From Thermomicrobiaceae bacterium (GTDB lineage Bacteria; Chloroflexota; Chloroflexia; Thermomicrobiales; Thermomicrobiaceae), in contig JADBJL010000094.1 in assembly GCA_014874455.1 (NCBI GenBank), forward strand, positions 1-64,000: DNA of 64,000 nt, written 5' to 3'. A program made the translations under genes and the position numbers. The notes under the pieces were generated by a model that worked only from the letters and a program-made list of their open reading frames with translations, made no database searches and was not told the DNA's origin. Position 1 is the first letter of the stretch. Every line of letters begins with the position of its first letter. This document shows positions 17,142-25,848 of this stretch, piece after piece.

Positions 17142-17432
17142 CGGCCCACCTCCTTTCTTGCCAGGGTCGCGCTACTGACAAGTCGCCCCCGGACTGACCG
17201 GGGGCGCGGAGGTGCGAGCCTATGCCGTCACGCCAGAAGCACCCAAGCCGGTCAGCCCGTGGAGCAGGTACTGCGTTCTGGGACTCCTCCGGTATCCAAC
17301 GACGCACCCTCCACGATGAGCCTGACCCATGCCCTCCTCTGGAGGGCACATGCGCTGTGTCCCTTTCGAGACACAGCAATGCGGCGGAAGAGATCGCGCC
17401 GCACCTTCGGCCTGAGCGCTCCCGCGCTCAGC
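17142..17432 (-). ncRNA. Structured 290-nt leader RNA upstream of the 63-aa gene
   Basis: The predicted transcript begins in a hairpin and contains six helices (plus-strand coordinates): CTGAGCGC/GCGCTCAG (17412-17431), TGCGGCG/CGCCGCA (17380-17403), GCTGTGTC/GACACAGC (17354-17377), TGCCCTCC/GGAGGGCA (17330-17348), a two-segment long-range stem GGTCAG+GTGGAG (17250-17264)/CTCCAC+CTGACC (17309-17327), and CGCCCCCGG/CCGGGGGCG (17184-17206) just before the ribosome site. This looks like a cis-regulatory RNA or independent small RNA. It matches no riboswitch, T-box, RNase P, SRP or tmRNA core that I recognise. Confidence 0.55.
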
Positions 17433-17438
17433 ACTTGT

Positions 17439-17467
17439 AGGATACCCTATCCAGCTCGGCCTGTCAA
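17439..17467 (-). promoter_or_regulatory. Strong sigma-70-type promoter of the structured leader
   Basis: Minus strand TTGACA (perfect -35), 17-bp spacer, TATCCT (-10). Start predicted near 17432, at the first hairpin of the leader. Confidence 0.75.
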
Positions 17468-17501
17468 TGCTTGTACGAACGTCACATCCTCCGAGAAGCC
17501 G

Positions 17502-18728
17502 CTAGTCCCCCTTCGCCACCTGTTGCCGGGCGGTGGCTGGGCACGTTTCGTGTTTCCAGCGCGTCTCCTCGACAAAGAGCGCAAGAGTGCCAGCGGCGGC
17601 CAGGCCCAGGCCGGCAACCGCGCCAGCGGTGAACACCAGACCCAGCGCGTCGGCGACTGCCCCGATCACCAGCGGTGCGATCGCCTGCCCGCTGTCCCCG
17701 ATCAGTCGCCAGAGGCCCAGGAACTCACCGGTGCGGCTGCGCGGCGCGAGATCGGCTCCCAGCGTCATCATCGTGCCCGAGCCGATTCCGTTGCCGAGGC
17801 CGAGCACCAGCGCCGCTCCCAGGAGTGTCCAGTAGCTCGCGGTCAGCGGGATCAGCGCCATGCCCAATCCCAGCATGAGGAAGGACGGCACTGCAGCAGC
17901 CTTGCGCCCATACCGATCCATGACCATGCCGGCGGGCACGAAGAGCGACATGTCGACCAGCGACATCAAGCTGAGGATAAAGCCGACCTGCGCCCGATCG
18001 AGCCCGATCACCTCGCTCCCATAGAGCGGGATTACCAGTTGTCGGGCGGCCCGGATCATTTGGGCGAAGATCTGCGCTGAGCCAGCAGCCACCAGCTCTC
18101 GACGGCGGTCACGCACGATCTCGCCCAGCACGCTGACGTCGAGTCGGTGACTGAGGGGCGGGTTCCAGCCCGTCGGCGCTTCGACGGCGATGGCAGCGAC
18201 GATCAGCGCCGCCACAGCCATCATCCCGGCCACCAGGATCGGCACGTCCAGCCCGTAGAGTTGGCCCAGGAGCCCGCCCACTGCCGGGCCGGCGAACCAT
18301 CCGATCCGGTTGATGCCACCGAAGACGGCGATGGCGCGGCCACGTGCGCCCGGGGGCACCGCATGGGTGACATACGTATGACGAGAGAGCCCCCAGAGCG
18401 CCGTGCCGATGCCGGCAACGAAGCGATAGAGGATCAGCTCCGGTGCGACATGCGCGAAAGACAGCGCGATCGTTCCAGCTCCGAACAGGCCGCAGCCGAT
18501 GACCATCGAGCGCCGGAACCCCAGCCGGGGAAGCAGTAATCCCGTAGGAAGGTCGGCCAGCAGCGTACCGATCCAGGCAGCCGAGACGACGAACCCGGCG
18601 AGCTTGTACGAGTCGTCGAACTCCAGAGCGTACAGGGGTAGGATCGGAACCATGACGCCCTGCCCGCATGCGAGCAGGACAGTCGGCAGGTACACTGGGA
18701 GCAGGAGCCGCCGGTGCTCTCGCTGCAT
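17502..18728 (-). CDS. MFS transporter, multidrug/sugar-type, 408 aa
   Basis: Twelve-TM major facilitator. The ATG at 18728 is favoured (GGGGGAA just upstream) over the GTG four codons earlier. The loop signature reads LPTGLLLPRLGFRRSMVIG, and residues about 105-125 contain RFVAGIGTALWGLSRHTYV. A second loop signature VMDRYGRKAAAV begins the C-terminal half. Substrate unknown; resemblance to TetA-like drug exporters is only at family level. Divergent from the M24 gene with 137 bp between starts. Confidence 0.85.
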   Translation of the reverse strand: MQREHRRLLLPVYLPTVLLACGQGVMVPILPLYALEFDDSYKLAGFVVSAAWIGTLLADLPTGLLLPRLGFRRSMVIGCGLFGAGTIALSFAHVAPELILYRFVAGIGTALWGLSRHTYVTHAVPPGARGRAIAVFGGINRIGWFAGPAVGGLLGQLYGLDVPILVAGMMAVAALIVAAIAVEAPTGWNPPLSHRLDVSVLGEIVRDRRRELVAAGSAQIFAQMIRAARQLVIPLYGSEVIGLDRAQVGFILSLMSLVDMSLFVPAGMVMDRYGRKAAAVPSFLMLGLGMALIPLTASYWTLLGAALVLGLGNGIGSGTMMTLGADLAPRSRTGEFLGLWRLIGDSGQAIAPLVIGAVADALGLVFTAGAVAGLGLAAAGTLALFVEETRWKHETCPATARQQVAKGD

Positions 18729-18865
18729 CCGTTCCCCCACCAGGTCGACACGCCGGATGCGGCCGATGTCTCGCCTCAGACGGCGACAAGCCGCATCCTG
18801 GCGTGCGTCCCGTATGCTATCAAACTGGGGGCGTTGTGGCGCCGTGCGCGAGGCCGGGAGGCAGC

Positions 18866-20005
18866 ATGACAGGCTCGATCGCTCGCAGGATCTTCACCGA
18901 CCAGGAGTTCGCGCGACGCTGGCAGGCGTTTCGGCGAATCATGACCGAATCCGAGGTCGATCTCGCGGTGCTGGTCGATGCCGACACGATCTCCTACCTG
19001 TCCGGCTTCGCCGGGGCACACTCCTCCTTCCAGGCGTTGATTGTGCCGGCTGACAACGAGCCAGTGCACGTGTTGCGCTACGCCGAGGAGCTGGCCTTCC
19101 TGAGCGCGTCCTGGCTCGATATGCCGGCCTTCTACAACGACTGGGACAACCCGGTCGTGTTGACCGCCCGCCTCGCGCGCAAGCTCGTCCCCCGGATACG
19201 ACGAGTCGGCATCGAGAAGGCTTCCTCCCACCTGTCGGCGCGTCGCTATGAGCAGCTCCTCGCCGAGTGGACAGGCGCACTCGGCGTCGATCTCTCTGAG
19301 GCGATCGAGTGGCTGCGGCTCGTCAAGTCCGGGGAAGAGATCGAGCAACACCGCAAGGCTGCGGCAGTCGTCCAGAAGGGCCTGGAAGCTGGCATCGCGG
19401 CCACGCGCCCTGGTGCCACCGAGCGGGAGATCGCGGGAGCGATCGCAGCTACCCTCGCTCAGGCTGGCGCCGATACCCCGCTCCCTGGATCCATCGCCTC
19501 CGGCGGGCGGCCGCGTGACTTCGATACCCAGCTCGGCGACCGCACTGTGGAGCCGGGTAACCTGGTACGCCTGGAGGTCGCGAACAGCGTTCACGGCTAC
19601 TGGGCCCGGCTAGCGCGGACAGTCTCGCTCGGCGCGCCGGGCGCGGAGACGGCCGAGCTGTACGAACGGATGCGACGCGCCCAGGAGGAGCAGATCGCAC
19701 TCCTCGTTCCAGGTGCTGTCCCCTCGGATCTCGACGAGCTGGTTCGCTCGCGGATGCCCGTCGGGATCTGGGCCATGCAGCTCTCCGGGTTCGCTCTCGC
19801 CTGTCACGCGTGCTGGGCATGCGGGAGCGACTTCGGCCGCTTTTGGATCGTACGCGGCGAGCACCGTCTGCTGGCGGCGAGCATGGTCTTCTGCATGTCG
19901 CTGGCAGCGAGCCCGGGCCTCTCTGTCGCCGATACGGTCGTTGTGAGCGAACAGGGTGGCCAGTATCTGACGACCTACCCACGAGATCTCATCGTCGTCG
20001 AGTGA
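18866..20005 (+). CDS. M24/creatinase-fold protein with degraded metal site, 379 aa
   Basis: The fold of Xaa-Pro peptidases (N-terminal creatinase domain about 1-145, pita-bread domain after). The ATG at 18866 follows GGGAGG. Active M24 peptidases have two Asp, a His and two Glu metal ligands. Here the stretch that normally reads as D-x-G...GYxxDxTRT is VRLEVANSVHGYWARLARTV, so both Asp positions are replaced, and the usual GHGIG-type His region is LACHACWACG. It is therefore likely a non-metallopeptidase: creatinase-like, another hydrolase, or a binding protein. The frame is intact, so it is not a pseudogene. Confidence 0.75.
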   Translation: MTGSIARRIFTDQEFARRWQAFRRIMTESEVDLAVLVDADTISYLSGFAGAHSSFQALIVPADNEPVHVLRYAEELAFLSASWLDMPAFYNDWDNPVVLTARLARKLVPRIRRVGIEKASSHLSARRYEQLLAEWTGALGVDLSEAIEWLRLVKSGEEIEQHRKAAAVVQKGLEAGIAATRPGATEREIAGAIAATLAQAGADTPLPGSIASGGRPRDFDTQLGDRTVEPGNLVRLEVANSVHGYWARLARTVSLGAPGAETAELYERMRRAQEEQIALLVPGAVPSDLDELVRSRMPVGIWAMQLSGFALACHACWACGSDFGRFWIVRGEHRLLAASMVFCMSLAASPGLSVADTVVVSEQGGQYLTTYPRDLIVVE

Positions 20006-20066
20006 CCCGCAGCCGGCCACGACCCCGCCGTGGGTTGCCTGAAGCGCCCGTTCGCCCGACGCCTGG

Positions 20067-21182
20067 CTACTCGAGCCCATGTGAACCTGTCTTCAAACCA
20101 GAGCCGGTCAGGACGATGACGACCTCCCCTTCGGGGAGCGGGCGCCGGTGCGTGAGGGCCTGGAGGAACGCCGCCGCGCCGAGGGCAGCAGTCGGCTCGA
20201 TGTACAGTCCCTGCCGGCAGAGCTGGCGGAGCGTGTCGATCAGCAGGTCGTCTTCGATCGCCTCAGCCCAACCGCCACTGCCCCGGATAGCCGCCAGCAT
20301 CTGCCTGCCTCGCGGTGGCGCCGCGATCCGGGCTCCTTCCGCCACCGTGGGCGCCGGCACCACCGGCATCACCTCGGCAGCGTCGCGCTCGAGCGCCTCG
20401 ACGAGCGGCGCGCAGGCGCGCGGCTGGGCAGCGACGAGCGCGGGGTACGGGCCGGCGAGCGCCTGACAGGCCCGCCATGCGCCGACGAGCAGGCTCCCGC
20501 CGCCGACCGGGAGAAAACAGGCCGCCGGGAAGTGCCCGCCGAGCTGCTCCCAGACCTCGAGCAGCCAGGTCTTCGTCCCCTCGACGAAGACCGGATGCCA
20601 GTTGTGACTTGCGTAGGCGGCCGCAGGGTCGGTCGTGGCAGCGTGCTGGGCAGCCGCGGCGACCTGCTCCCGGGAGCCCTCGACCAGCGTCACCTGGGCA
20701 CCGTAGGCACGGGCCTGGGCCAGCTTGGCCGGCGAGGTCGCGGCCGGCGCGAAGACGTCGCAGCTCAGCCCGGCCGCGGCGCAATAGCCGGCGAGCGCGG
20801 CCGCTGCGTTGCCGGACGAGTCCACGACCAGCCGCCGGTAGCCCAGGCGACGGAGGTAGCTAACGAGCAGGGCGGCTCCACGGTCTTTGAACGAGCCGGT
20901 CGGGAGCAGAAAGTCGAGCTTGAACCAGACGGGGTGGCCCGACAGCTTCCCCAGGATCAGCGGCGTCATCCCCTCACCGAGTGAGACCGCGTCCTCGCGA
21001 GTGACCGGTAAGACCTGCTCGTAGCGCCACAGCGAGCGCTCGCTGGGGGAGAGGCGTGCCGGGTCGAGCCGATCGGAACCAGTGATGGCCCAGGCAGCGC
21101 CGCAACGCGGGCAACGCCAGCCAGCGTGATCGAGTTGCTCCAGAGCGCCGCAGTACTCGCAGAGGACAGTCCATTCGGTCAT
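20067..21182 (-). CDS. Threonine synthase-like PLP enzyme with N-terminal zinc ribbon, 371 aa
   Basis: Fold-type II PLP enzyme, probably converting O-phosphohomoserine to threonine. The ATG at 21182 is chosen because it begins the zinc-ribbon CEYCG...CPRCG common in this family; the track start lies upstream without support. The PLP lysine is in TGSFKDRGAALLV, and the phosphate loop is VGGGSLLVG. The SSGNAAAALAGY segment is also typical. Related enzymes (cysteate synthase, threonine dehydratase-like) cannot be fully excluded. Convergent with the M24 gene. Confidence 0.82.
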   Translation of the reverse strand: MTEWTVLCEYCGALEQLDHAGWRCPRCGAAWAITGSDRLDPARLSPSERSLWRYEQVLPVTREDAVSLGEGMTPLILGKLSGHPVWFKLDFLLPTGSFKDRGAALLVSYLRRLGYRRLVVDSSGNAAAALAGYCAAAGLSCDVFAPAATSPAKLAQARAYGAQVTLVEGSREQVAAAAQHAATTDPAAAYASHNWHPVFVEGTKTWLLEVWEQLGGHFPAACFLPVGGGSLLVGAWRACQALAGPYPALVAAQPRACAPLVEALERDAAEVMPVVPAPTVAEGARIAAPPRGRQMLAAIRGSGGWAEAIEDDLLIDTLRQLCRQGLYIEPTAALGAAAFLQALTHRRPLPEGEVVIVLTGSGLKTGSHGLE

Positions 21183-21330
21183 GTTCCACCCTGCTCCTCG
21201 AAAAAAAACCCTTCTCACCCCGGTGCAGTGTAGACGATGTAGCGCGGTACCGGGACACCTGCGCCGTGGAAAAGAGCCGCGTGGGCCACTTGTCCGGTTG
21301 CGTGCGCACCAGAAGGTAGATCACATTCTA

Positions 21331-21357
21331 TAGAGTGTTGACCTCTAGAGTGTTGAC
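21331..21357 (+). repeat. Tandem 15-bp repeat overlapping the amidase promoter
   Basis: TAGAGTGTTGAC occurs twice (21331-21342 and 21346-21357), and extends to CTATAGAGTGTTGAC/CTCTAGAGTGTTGAC with 15-bp spacing. The second copy includes the -35 hexamer, so a regulator binding site or duplicated promoter element is likely. Confidence 0.5.
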
Positions 21358-21381
21358 GCGCCACCGCCTTTCCCCTAGCAT
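21353..21381 (+). promoter_or_regulatory. Predicted promoter of the amidase gene
   Basis: TTGACG, 17-bp spacer, TAGCAT; leader of about 40 nt to the ATG at 21429. Confidence 0.6.
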
Positions 21382-21428
21382 ACGCATCAATTTCGTGTCG
21401 CCTTACAACTCACGGAGGGAGGGGTTCT

Positions 21429-23078
21429 ATGGGTCTGTACGGCGCACCGCACTGGATGGCTGGAGCGCCTGTGACACGCCGCACGCTGCTCAAGGGAGCG
21501 CTGGCTGGCGTCGCGAGCGCCGGCCTGCATTTCTCCTCGAGTGCTGCTAGCCAGTCCTCAACCGACGACCGCGTGCTCAGCGATATCGAGGAAGCGACTA
21601 TCGCCGAGCTGCAGGCCGCGATGGAGGCTCGTCGCCTGAGCTCGAGGATCCTCGTGCGCACTTACCTGCACCGGATCGAGAAGCTGGATCCGCAGCTCAA
21701 GTCGATCATCGAGGTGAACCCGGATGCGCTCGATATCGCTCGGGCGCTCGACCGGGAGCGCCGCGAGCGTGGCCCACGAGGCCCGCTCCATGGTATTCCG
21801 ATCTTGCTCAAGGACAACATCGATACCGCGGACAAGATGTCGACTACTGCGGGGTCGCTGGCGCTCGTGGGGGCCAAGCCGCCGGCTGATTCGACCGTGG
21901 CCCGCAAGCTCCGCGAAGCCGGAGCGGTCCTGATCGGCAAGGCGAACATGAGCGAGTGGGCCAATTTCCGCGGCTTTCAGTCGTCGAGCGGCTGGAGCGC
22001 TCGAGGGGGCCAGGGGCGCAACCCGTACGCGCTCGACCGCAACCCGTGCGGTTCCAGCTCAGGTTCGGCGCAGGCGGTCTCGGCGAACCTGGTGACAGCC
22101 GCACTGGGCACCGAGACCGATGGCTCGATCGTCTGCCCGTCATCGATCTGTGGCATCGTCGGCATCAAGCCGACGGTCGGCTTAGTGAGCCGTACCGGCG
22201 TGATCCCGATCGCTCACAGCCAGGACACCGTCGGGCCGATGTGCCGCACCGTCGCTGACGCCGCAGCGGTGCTCGGCGCCATCGTCGGGCCCGACCCCGA
22301 GGATCCAGCCACCGCCGAGAGCGTCGGTCGCTTCCACACCGATTACACCCAATTCCTCGACCCCAACGGACTGAAAGGCGCTCGCATCGGCGTGGCCCGC
22401 CAGGTCTATTTTGGCTACAGCCCGGAGGCCGACCGGATCATCGAGGAGGCGATCCAGGTCATGCGTGACCTCGGCGCCGAGATTATCGACCCCGCTGACA
22501 TCCCAACTGCACGAGAGATCGCGACCTTCGAGGCGGAGCTGGAAGTGCTGCTCTACGAGTTCCGGCACGACATCGATGCCTATCTGGCCCGCCTCGTCGA
22601 GTCGCCGGTGCGCACGCTCGAAGATCTGATCGCCTTCAACGAGGCGCATGCCGATGAGGAACTCCGGTACTTCGGCCAGGAGCTCTTCCTGCTGGCCCAG
22701 CAGAAGGGGCCGTTGACCGACGAGGCGTATCTGAGGGCGCTGGAGAAGAACCGCCGGCTGGGCCGACAGGATGGTATCGACGCGGTGATGGATCAATACC
22801 AGCTCGACGCCATCGTGGCGCCGACCGGCAGCCCGGCCTGGAAGATCGACTTGATCAACGGCGACCTCTTCCTGGGGGCCAGCTCGTCGCCCGCAGCCAT
22901 CGCGGGCTATCCGCTGATCACTGTGCCAGCCGGTTACGCCTTCGGTTTGCCGGTCGGGATCACTTTCATGGGCCGCGCCTACAGCGAGCCGACGCTGATC
23001 CGGTTGGCCTACGCCTTCGAGCAGGCCACCAAAGTCCGCAAACCACCCCAACTGCCACCAACGATCGATACCGACTGA
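21429..23078 (+). CDS. Exported amidase-signature hydrolase, 549 aa
   Basis: Amidase-signature family enzyme hydrolysing a C-N amide bond. The ATG at 21429 follows GGAGGGAGGGG. The N-terminus has a twin-arginine-like leader (TRRTLLKGALAGVASAGLHF), so the enzyme may be exported by Tat. The catalytic Ser-cisSer-Lys triad is visible: Lys in ILLKDNIDTADKM, Ser in NPCGSSSGSAQAV, cis-Ser in GTETDGSIVCPSS. Length exceeds that of GatA and matches secreted amidases; the natural substrate is unknown. A strong terminator follows. Confidence 0.88.
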   Translation: MGLYGAPHWMAGAPVTRRTLLKGALAGVASAGLHFSSSAASQSSTDDRVLSDIEEATIAELQAAMEARRLSSRILVRTYLHRIEKLDPQLKSIIEVNPDALDIARALDRERRERGPRGPLHGIPILLKDNIDTADKMSTTAGSLALVGAKPPADSTVARKLREAGAVLIGKANMSEWANFRGFQSSSGWSARGGQGRNPYALDRNPCGSSSGSAQAVSANLVTAALGTETDGSIVCPSSICGIVGIKPTVGLVSRTGVIPIAHSQDTVGPMCRTVADAAAVLGAIVGPDPEDPATAESVGRFHTDYTQFLDPNGLKGARIGVARQVYFGYSPEADRIIEEAIQVMRDLGAEIIDPADIPTAREIATFEAELEVLLYEFRHDIDAYLARLVESPVRTLEDLIAFNEAHADEELRYFGQELFLLAQQKGPLTDEAYLRALEKNRRLGRQDGIDAVMDQYQLDAIVAPTGSPAWKIDLINGDLFLGASSSPAAIAGYPLITVPAGYAFGLPVGITFMGRAYSEPTLIRLAYAFEQATKVRKPPQLPPTIDTD

Positions 23079-23105
23079 CGTCCCCGGCCAGTGCTTACGC
23101 TCCTC

Positions 23106-23140
23106 GCCGGTACGCCCGCTCTTCAGACGGGCGTACCGGC
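23106..23140 (+). terminator. Terminator-like hairpin after the amidase gene
   Basis: Perfect 13-bp stem GCCGGTACGCCCG/CGGGCGTACCGGC with a 9-nt loop, 28 bp past the stop codon. No U-tract. Confidence 0.6.
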
Positions 23141-23260
23141 ATCTCGCCAAAGCGCCTACCGGGCGCAACCACTCAAGTACTAGAGCTCTCCTGCCGAAGA
23201 GATCTATAGAGCCCGGGTCGTTTTCGGCTGGTTGACCGTGTGCTGGATGGGGGATGCCAT

Positions 23261-23509
23261 ATGGATCCACTCGACGACACTGCGATTGACCCGTACCAGC
23301 GACTGGCTGCAGCGGTGATCTCCCAGGCGATCGAGGACGCGACGGTAAGTAACGTCGCGCTTCGGTGGCTCGCCAGCCCGGCTGCGCTCGGCTGGATGGC
23401 CCTGATCACGCCAGCCGAGCTGAGCCCACAGGACGTGCAAGAGACCGCCGTGCGGACAGTGCGACGCCGCCGCGCAGCCTTGAACCGGCGACTTGCCTAT
23501 GCGCGCTGA
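23261..23509 (+). CDS. Small hypothetical protein, 82 aa
   Basis: Unrecognised. The ATG at 23261 follows GGGGGATGCC and is preferred to the track start eight codons earlier. Composition is amphipathic-helical (QRLAAAVISQAIEDA, ALRWLASPAALGWMALI) with an Arg-rich tail (TVRRRRAALNRRL). No membrane segment is certain. It faces the dehydrogenase gene and has a TTGACC 30 bp upstream. Codon usage resembles its neighbours, so it is probably real. Confidence 0.55.
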   Translation: MDPLDDTAIDPYQRLAAAVISQAIEDATVSNVALRWLASPAALGWMALITPAELSPQDVQETAVRTVRRRRAALNRRLAYAR

Positions 23510-23571
23510 CCCTCGCGCTCGTCCTCGAGGAATCGACCGCCGCTCGGCTGGCGGGTCGGCGCTGTCGCCGC

Positions 23572-24642
23572 TCATTCGAAGACGATGACGCTCCGGGCGA
23601 CCTCGCCCGCCCGCAGCGCGTCGAACGCGTGGTTGATCTCCTCGAGCCGGTAGCGACGGCTGATCAGCTCGTCCAGCTTGATCCGCCCGGCGAGATAGAG
23701 ATCGATATAGCGCGGGAAATCGACATGCGGCTGCACAGAGCCGTAGAAGCACCCCACCAGACTCTTCGCTCCCCGCATGAGACTCGCCGGCAAATGCACC
23801 AGATCCGTGTCTTCCCCAAAGCCGACCACGACGGCAGTGCCGCCGCGGCGCACCATCTCGTACGCCTGCTCGATCGTCTTCGAGGAGCCGACGACCTCGA
23901 ACGCGTAGTCAGCTCCCCGGCCACCGGTGTACCGCCGGACGGTCTCGATCGGATCTTCGCGCTGCGCGTTGATGACGTGTGTGGCGCCGAACTGGCGCGC
24001 GAGCTCCAGCTTGTGGTCGAGCATGTCGATGGCGATGATCCGGGCCGCGCCCGCGAGCCTGGCGCCCTGCACGACGTTCAGTCCTACCCCACCGATGCCG
24101 ATCACGGCGACGCTCGACCCGGGCTCGACCCGAACAGTCTTCGTCGTCGCCCCGATGCCGGTCGTGACGCCGCAGGCGATCAGGGCAGCCCGGTCGATCG
24201 GCATCTCGTCGGGGATGGGGACGAGGTTCGTCGCCTCCACGTTGACGTACTCGGCGAACGATCCGACCCCGAGCAGCGGGGTGAGGGGTTGATCGCCCTT
24301 GCGCAGCCTGACATTGGTCGGCAACGGCTTCTCGCAGAGGTGGTCGAGGCCGCGCAGGCAGAAGTAACAGGTGCCGCACTTGGGGCCGAATGCGATGATG
24401 ACCCGGTCACCGGGCTTGACCCGGGTGACCCCCGGCCCGACGGCTTCGACGACCCCCGCCCCCTCGTGTCCCAGCACGGCTGGGAGGACGAGGTACGTAT
24501 CGCGCTGGATGTGGTGAAGGTCGGAGTGACAGACGCCGCTCGCCAGCACGCGAACACGCGCTTCGCCCGGCGCTGGGTCGGCAATCTCGACCTCCTCGAT
24601 GACCAGGGGGGATCGACGCTCCCACAGCACAGCCGCCTTCAC
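23572..24642 (-). CDS. Zinc-dependent MDR alcohol dehydrogenase, 356 aa
   Basis: Medium-chain NAD(P)-dependent alcohol dehydrogenase. The GTG at 24642 follows AAGGAGG; the longer track start is not supported. Catalytic zinc ligands are in SGVCHSD and LGHEGAG, and the structural-zinc lobe is CGTCYFCLRGLDHLC. The cofactor fold is VAVIGIGGVGLNVVQGA with Asp in IIAIDML, which suggests NAD(H). Substrate could be a primary or aromatic alcohol; specificity is unknown. It is followed on the same strand, upstream, by the LigB-like gene with a 174-bp gap that shows nothing else. Confidence 0.87.
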   Translation of the reverse strand: MKAAVLWERRSPLVIEEVEIADPAPGEARVRVLASGVCHSDLHHIQRDTYLVLPAVLGHEGAGVVEAVGPGVTRVKPGDRVIIAFGPKCGTCYFCLRGLDHLCEKPLPTNVRLRKGDQPLTPLLGVGSFAEYVNVEATNLVPIPDEMPIDRAALIACGVTTGIGATTKTVRVEPGSSVAVIGIGGVGLNVVQGARLAGAARIIAIDMLDHKLELARQFGATHVINAQREDPIETVRRYTGGRGADYAFEVVGSSKTIEQAYEMVRRGGTAVVVGFGEDTDLVHLPASLMRGAKSLVGCFYGSVQPHVDFPRYIDLYLAGRIKLDELISRRYRLEEINHAFDALRAGEVARSVIVFE

Positions 24643-24816
24643 GTCACCGCCTCCTTCGCTCGATCGTCGTCGCTGCCATGCCCATGCTAGCCGCCTCTGA
24701 CCCGTTCGTAAAGCGCGTCGCCGCTGCCGCGGGCACGGGGAGAGGATCGAGCCGCTCGCGGGCCGAGGGCGCGCCGTGAGCTGAAACGTGGCTGGCCCGT
24801 CCGGCCTGGATCGCAC

Positions 24817-25689
24817 TTACTCGAGCGGCACGAAGGCGGCCACGATCATCCCGTAGTAGCTGGGAGCCTCGTAGCAGAGCACCTCGCCACGCATCGGCAC
24901 CCGGCGCATCGCCCCGGCTAGCATCAGTGTCTGCCAGAGGCCATCGATGGCTGCGTTGGCGACCTTCTCCTCAGGGAGGTCGATCAGCCGGCCAGGATCG
25001 CTGTCGCGCAGCGCGGCGACGACCAGTTCGTCCACGACCGCGGCATCGGGGTGAAACCCGTACGGCCCATCAGCGCGGTGGGTATGCGCCCAATCGCACG
25101 ACGCGATGAAGGCGACGCGCCGACCGTCACGGGCGGCCGCTTCGGCGATCGCTTCCCCGAACGTGAGCATGGCCGAGCGCGGCAGCTTGCGCGATGGCGT
25201 CGCGATGACGACCGGCGGGCCGGTATCCTCGGCCGGAGGCGGAGCAAGCACGTCCCCGTGGCCGACCATGTTGCGGCCGTGGCCGAGGAACCACAGCGGG
25301 GTGATCGTTCCCCAGTCCAGGGGGATCACGCTCTGCTCTCGGCGGTTCCCGGCGAACCCGGCCAGCGCGATCGGCACCCCCATCGCCCTGGCCGTCGCGG
25401 CGATCAGGTCAGTCAGCCGGCCATCGACCGGTACGTTCATCTCGACCTGGCGCCCGTGCCAGCGTAACGTGCCGGCTCCGCGCGCCACGTTGGCCAGGCA
25501 GATGGTGTCATCGACACGGACACCGTGCGGCGTGGCGACGACCAGTACCTCTGGGTTCACCTCCGCGCAGCGACGCCCCAGTTCCTGCATGGCCGCGCGG
25601 GTGCTCAGTGCTCCCTCGGCGTCCTCGCTCAACTCCGGGATGATAGGAAAGCCGTGCGGCGCCACCGCCGCGAAGACGAGACCGGCCAT
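24817..25689 (-). CDS. Class III extradiol dioxygenase (LigB-like) protein, 290 aa
   Basis: Non-haem iron extradiol dioxygenase fold. The ATG at 25689 follows GAGGAGGGG. Potential Fe ligands are the His in AAVAPHGFPI near the N-terminus and the His in VVATPHGVRV, plus a later Glu/His; ASCDWAHTHRADGPYG resembles the catalytic His loop. The family cleaves catechol-type rings but also includes MEMO-like non-enzymatic relatives. No aromatic-degradation operon is nearby, so the role is open. Confidence 0.75.
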   Translation of the reverse strand: MAGLVFAAVAPHGFPIIPELSEDAEGALSTRAAMQELGRRCAEVNPEVLVVATPHGVRVDDTICLANVARGAGTLRWHGRQVEMNVPVDGRLTDLIAATARAMGVPIALAGFAGNRREQSVIPLDWGTITPLWFLGHGRNMVGHGDVLAPPPAEDTGPPVVIATPSRKLPRSAMLTFGEAIAEAAARDGRRVAFIASCDWAHTHRADGPYGFHPDAAVVDELVVAALRDSDPGRLIDLPEEKVANAAIDGLWQTLMLAGAMRRVPMRGEVLCYEAPSYYGMIVAAFVPLE

Positions 25690-25848
25690 TGCCCCCTCCT
25701 CGTCGGCCTCACGTTCCATCGCCGGAGTATCAGCGGGCGAAGCGCTGGTGTCAACCGGAGGACTTGCCAGTGGACTGATTGGGGCGCGTGGGGAGATTTA
25801 CGCAACCAAGGGGATGGGGAAGAGGATAGCGCCGTACGTGAGTTCGAT

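Noticed and set aside
17142-17432. T-box, RNase P or other known RNA in the structured leader
   Set aside because: The T-box core TGGNACCGCG is absent, RNase P GAGGAAAGTCC/ACAGAA cores are absent and SRP/tmRNA ends are missing; kept only as an unclassified leader.
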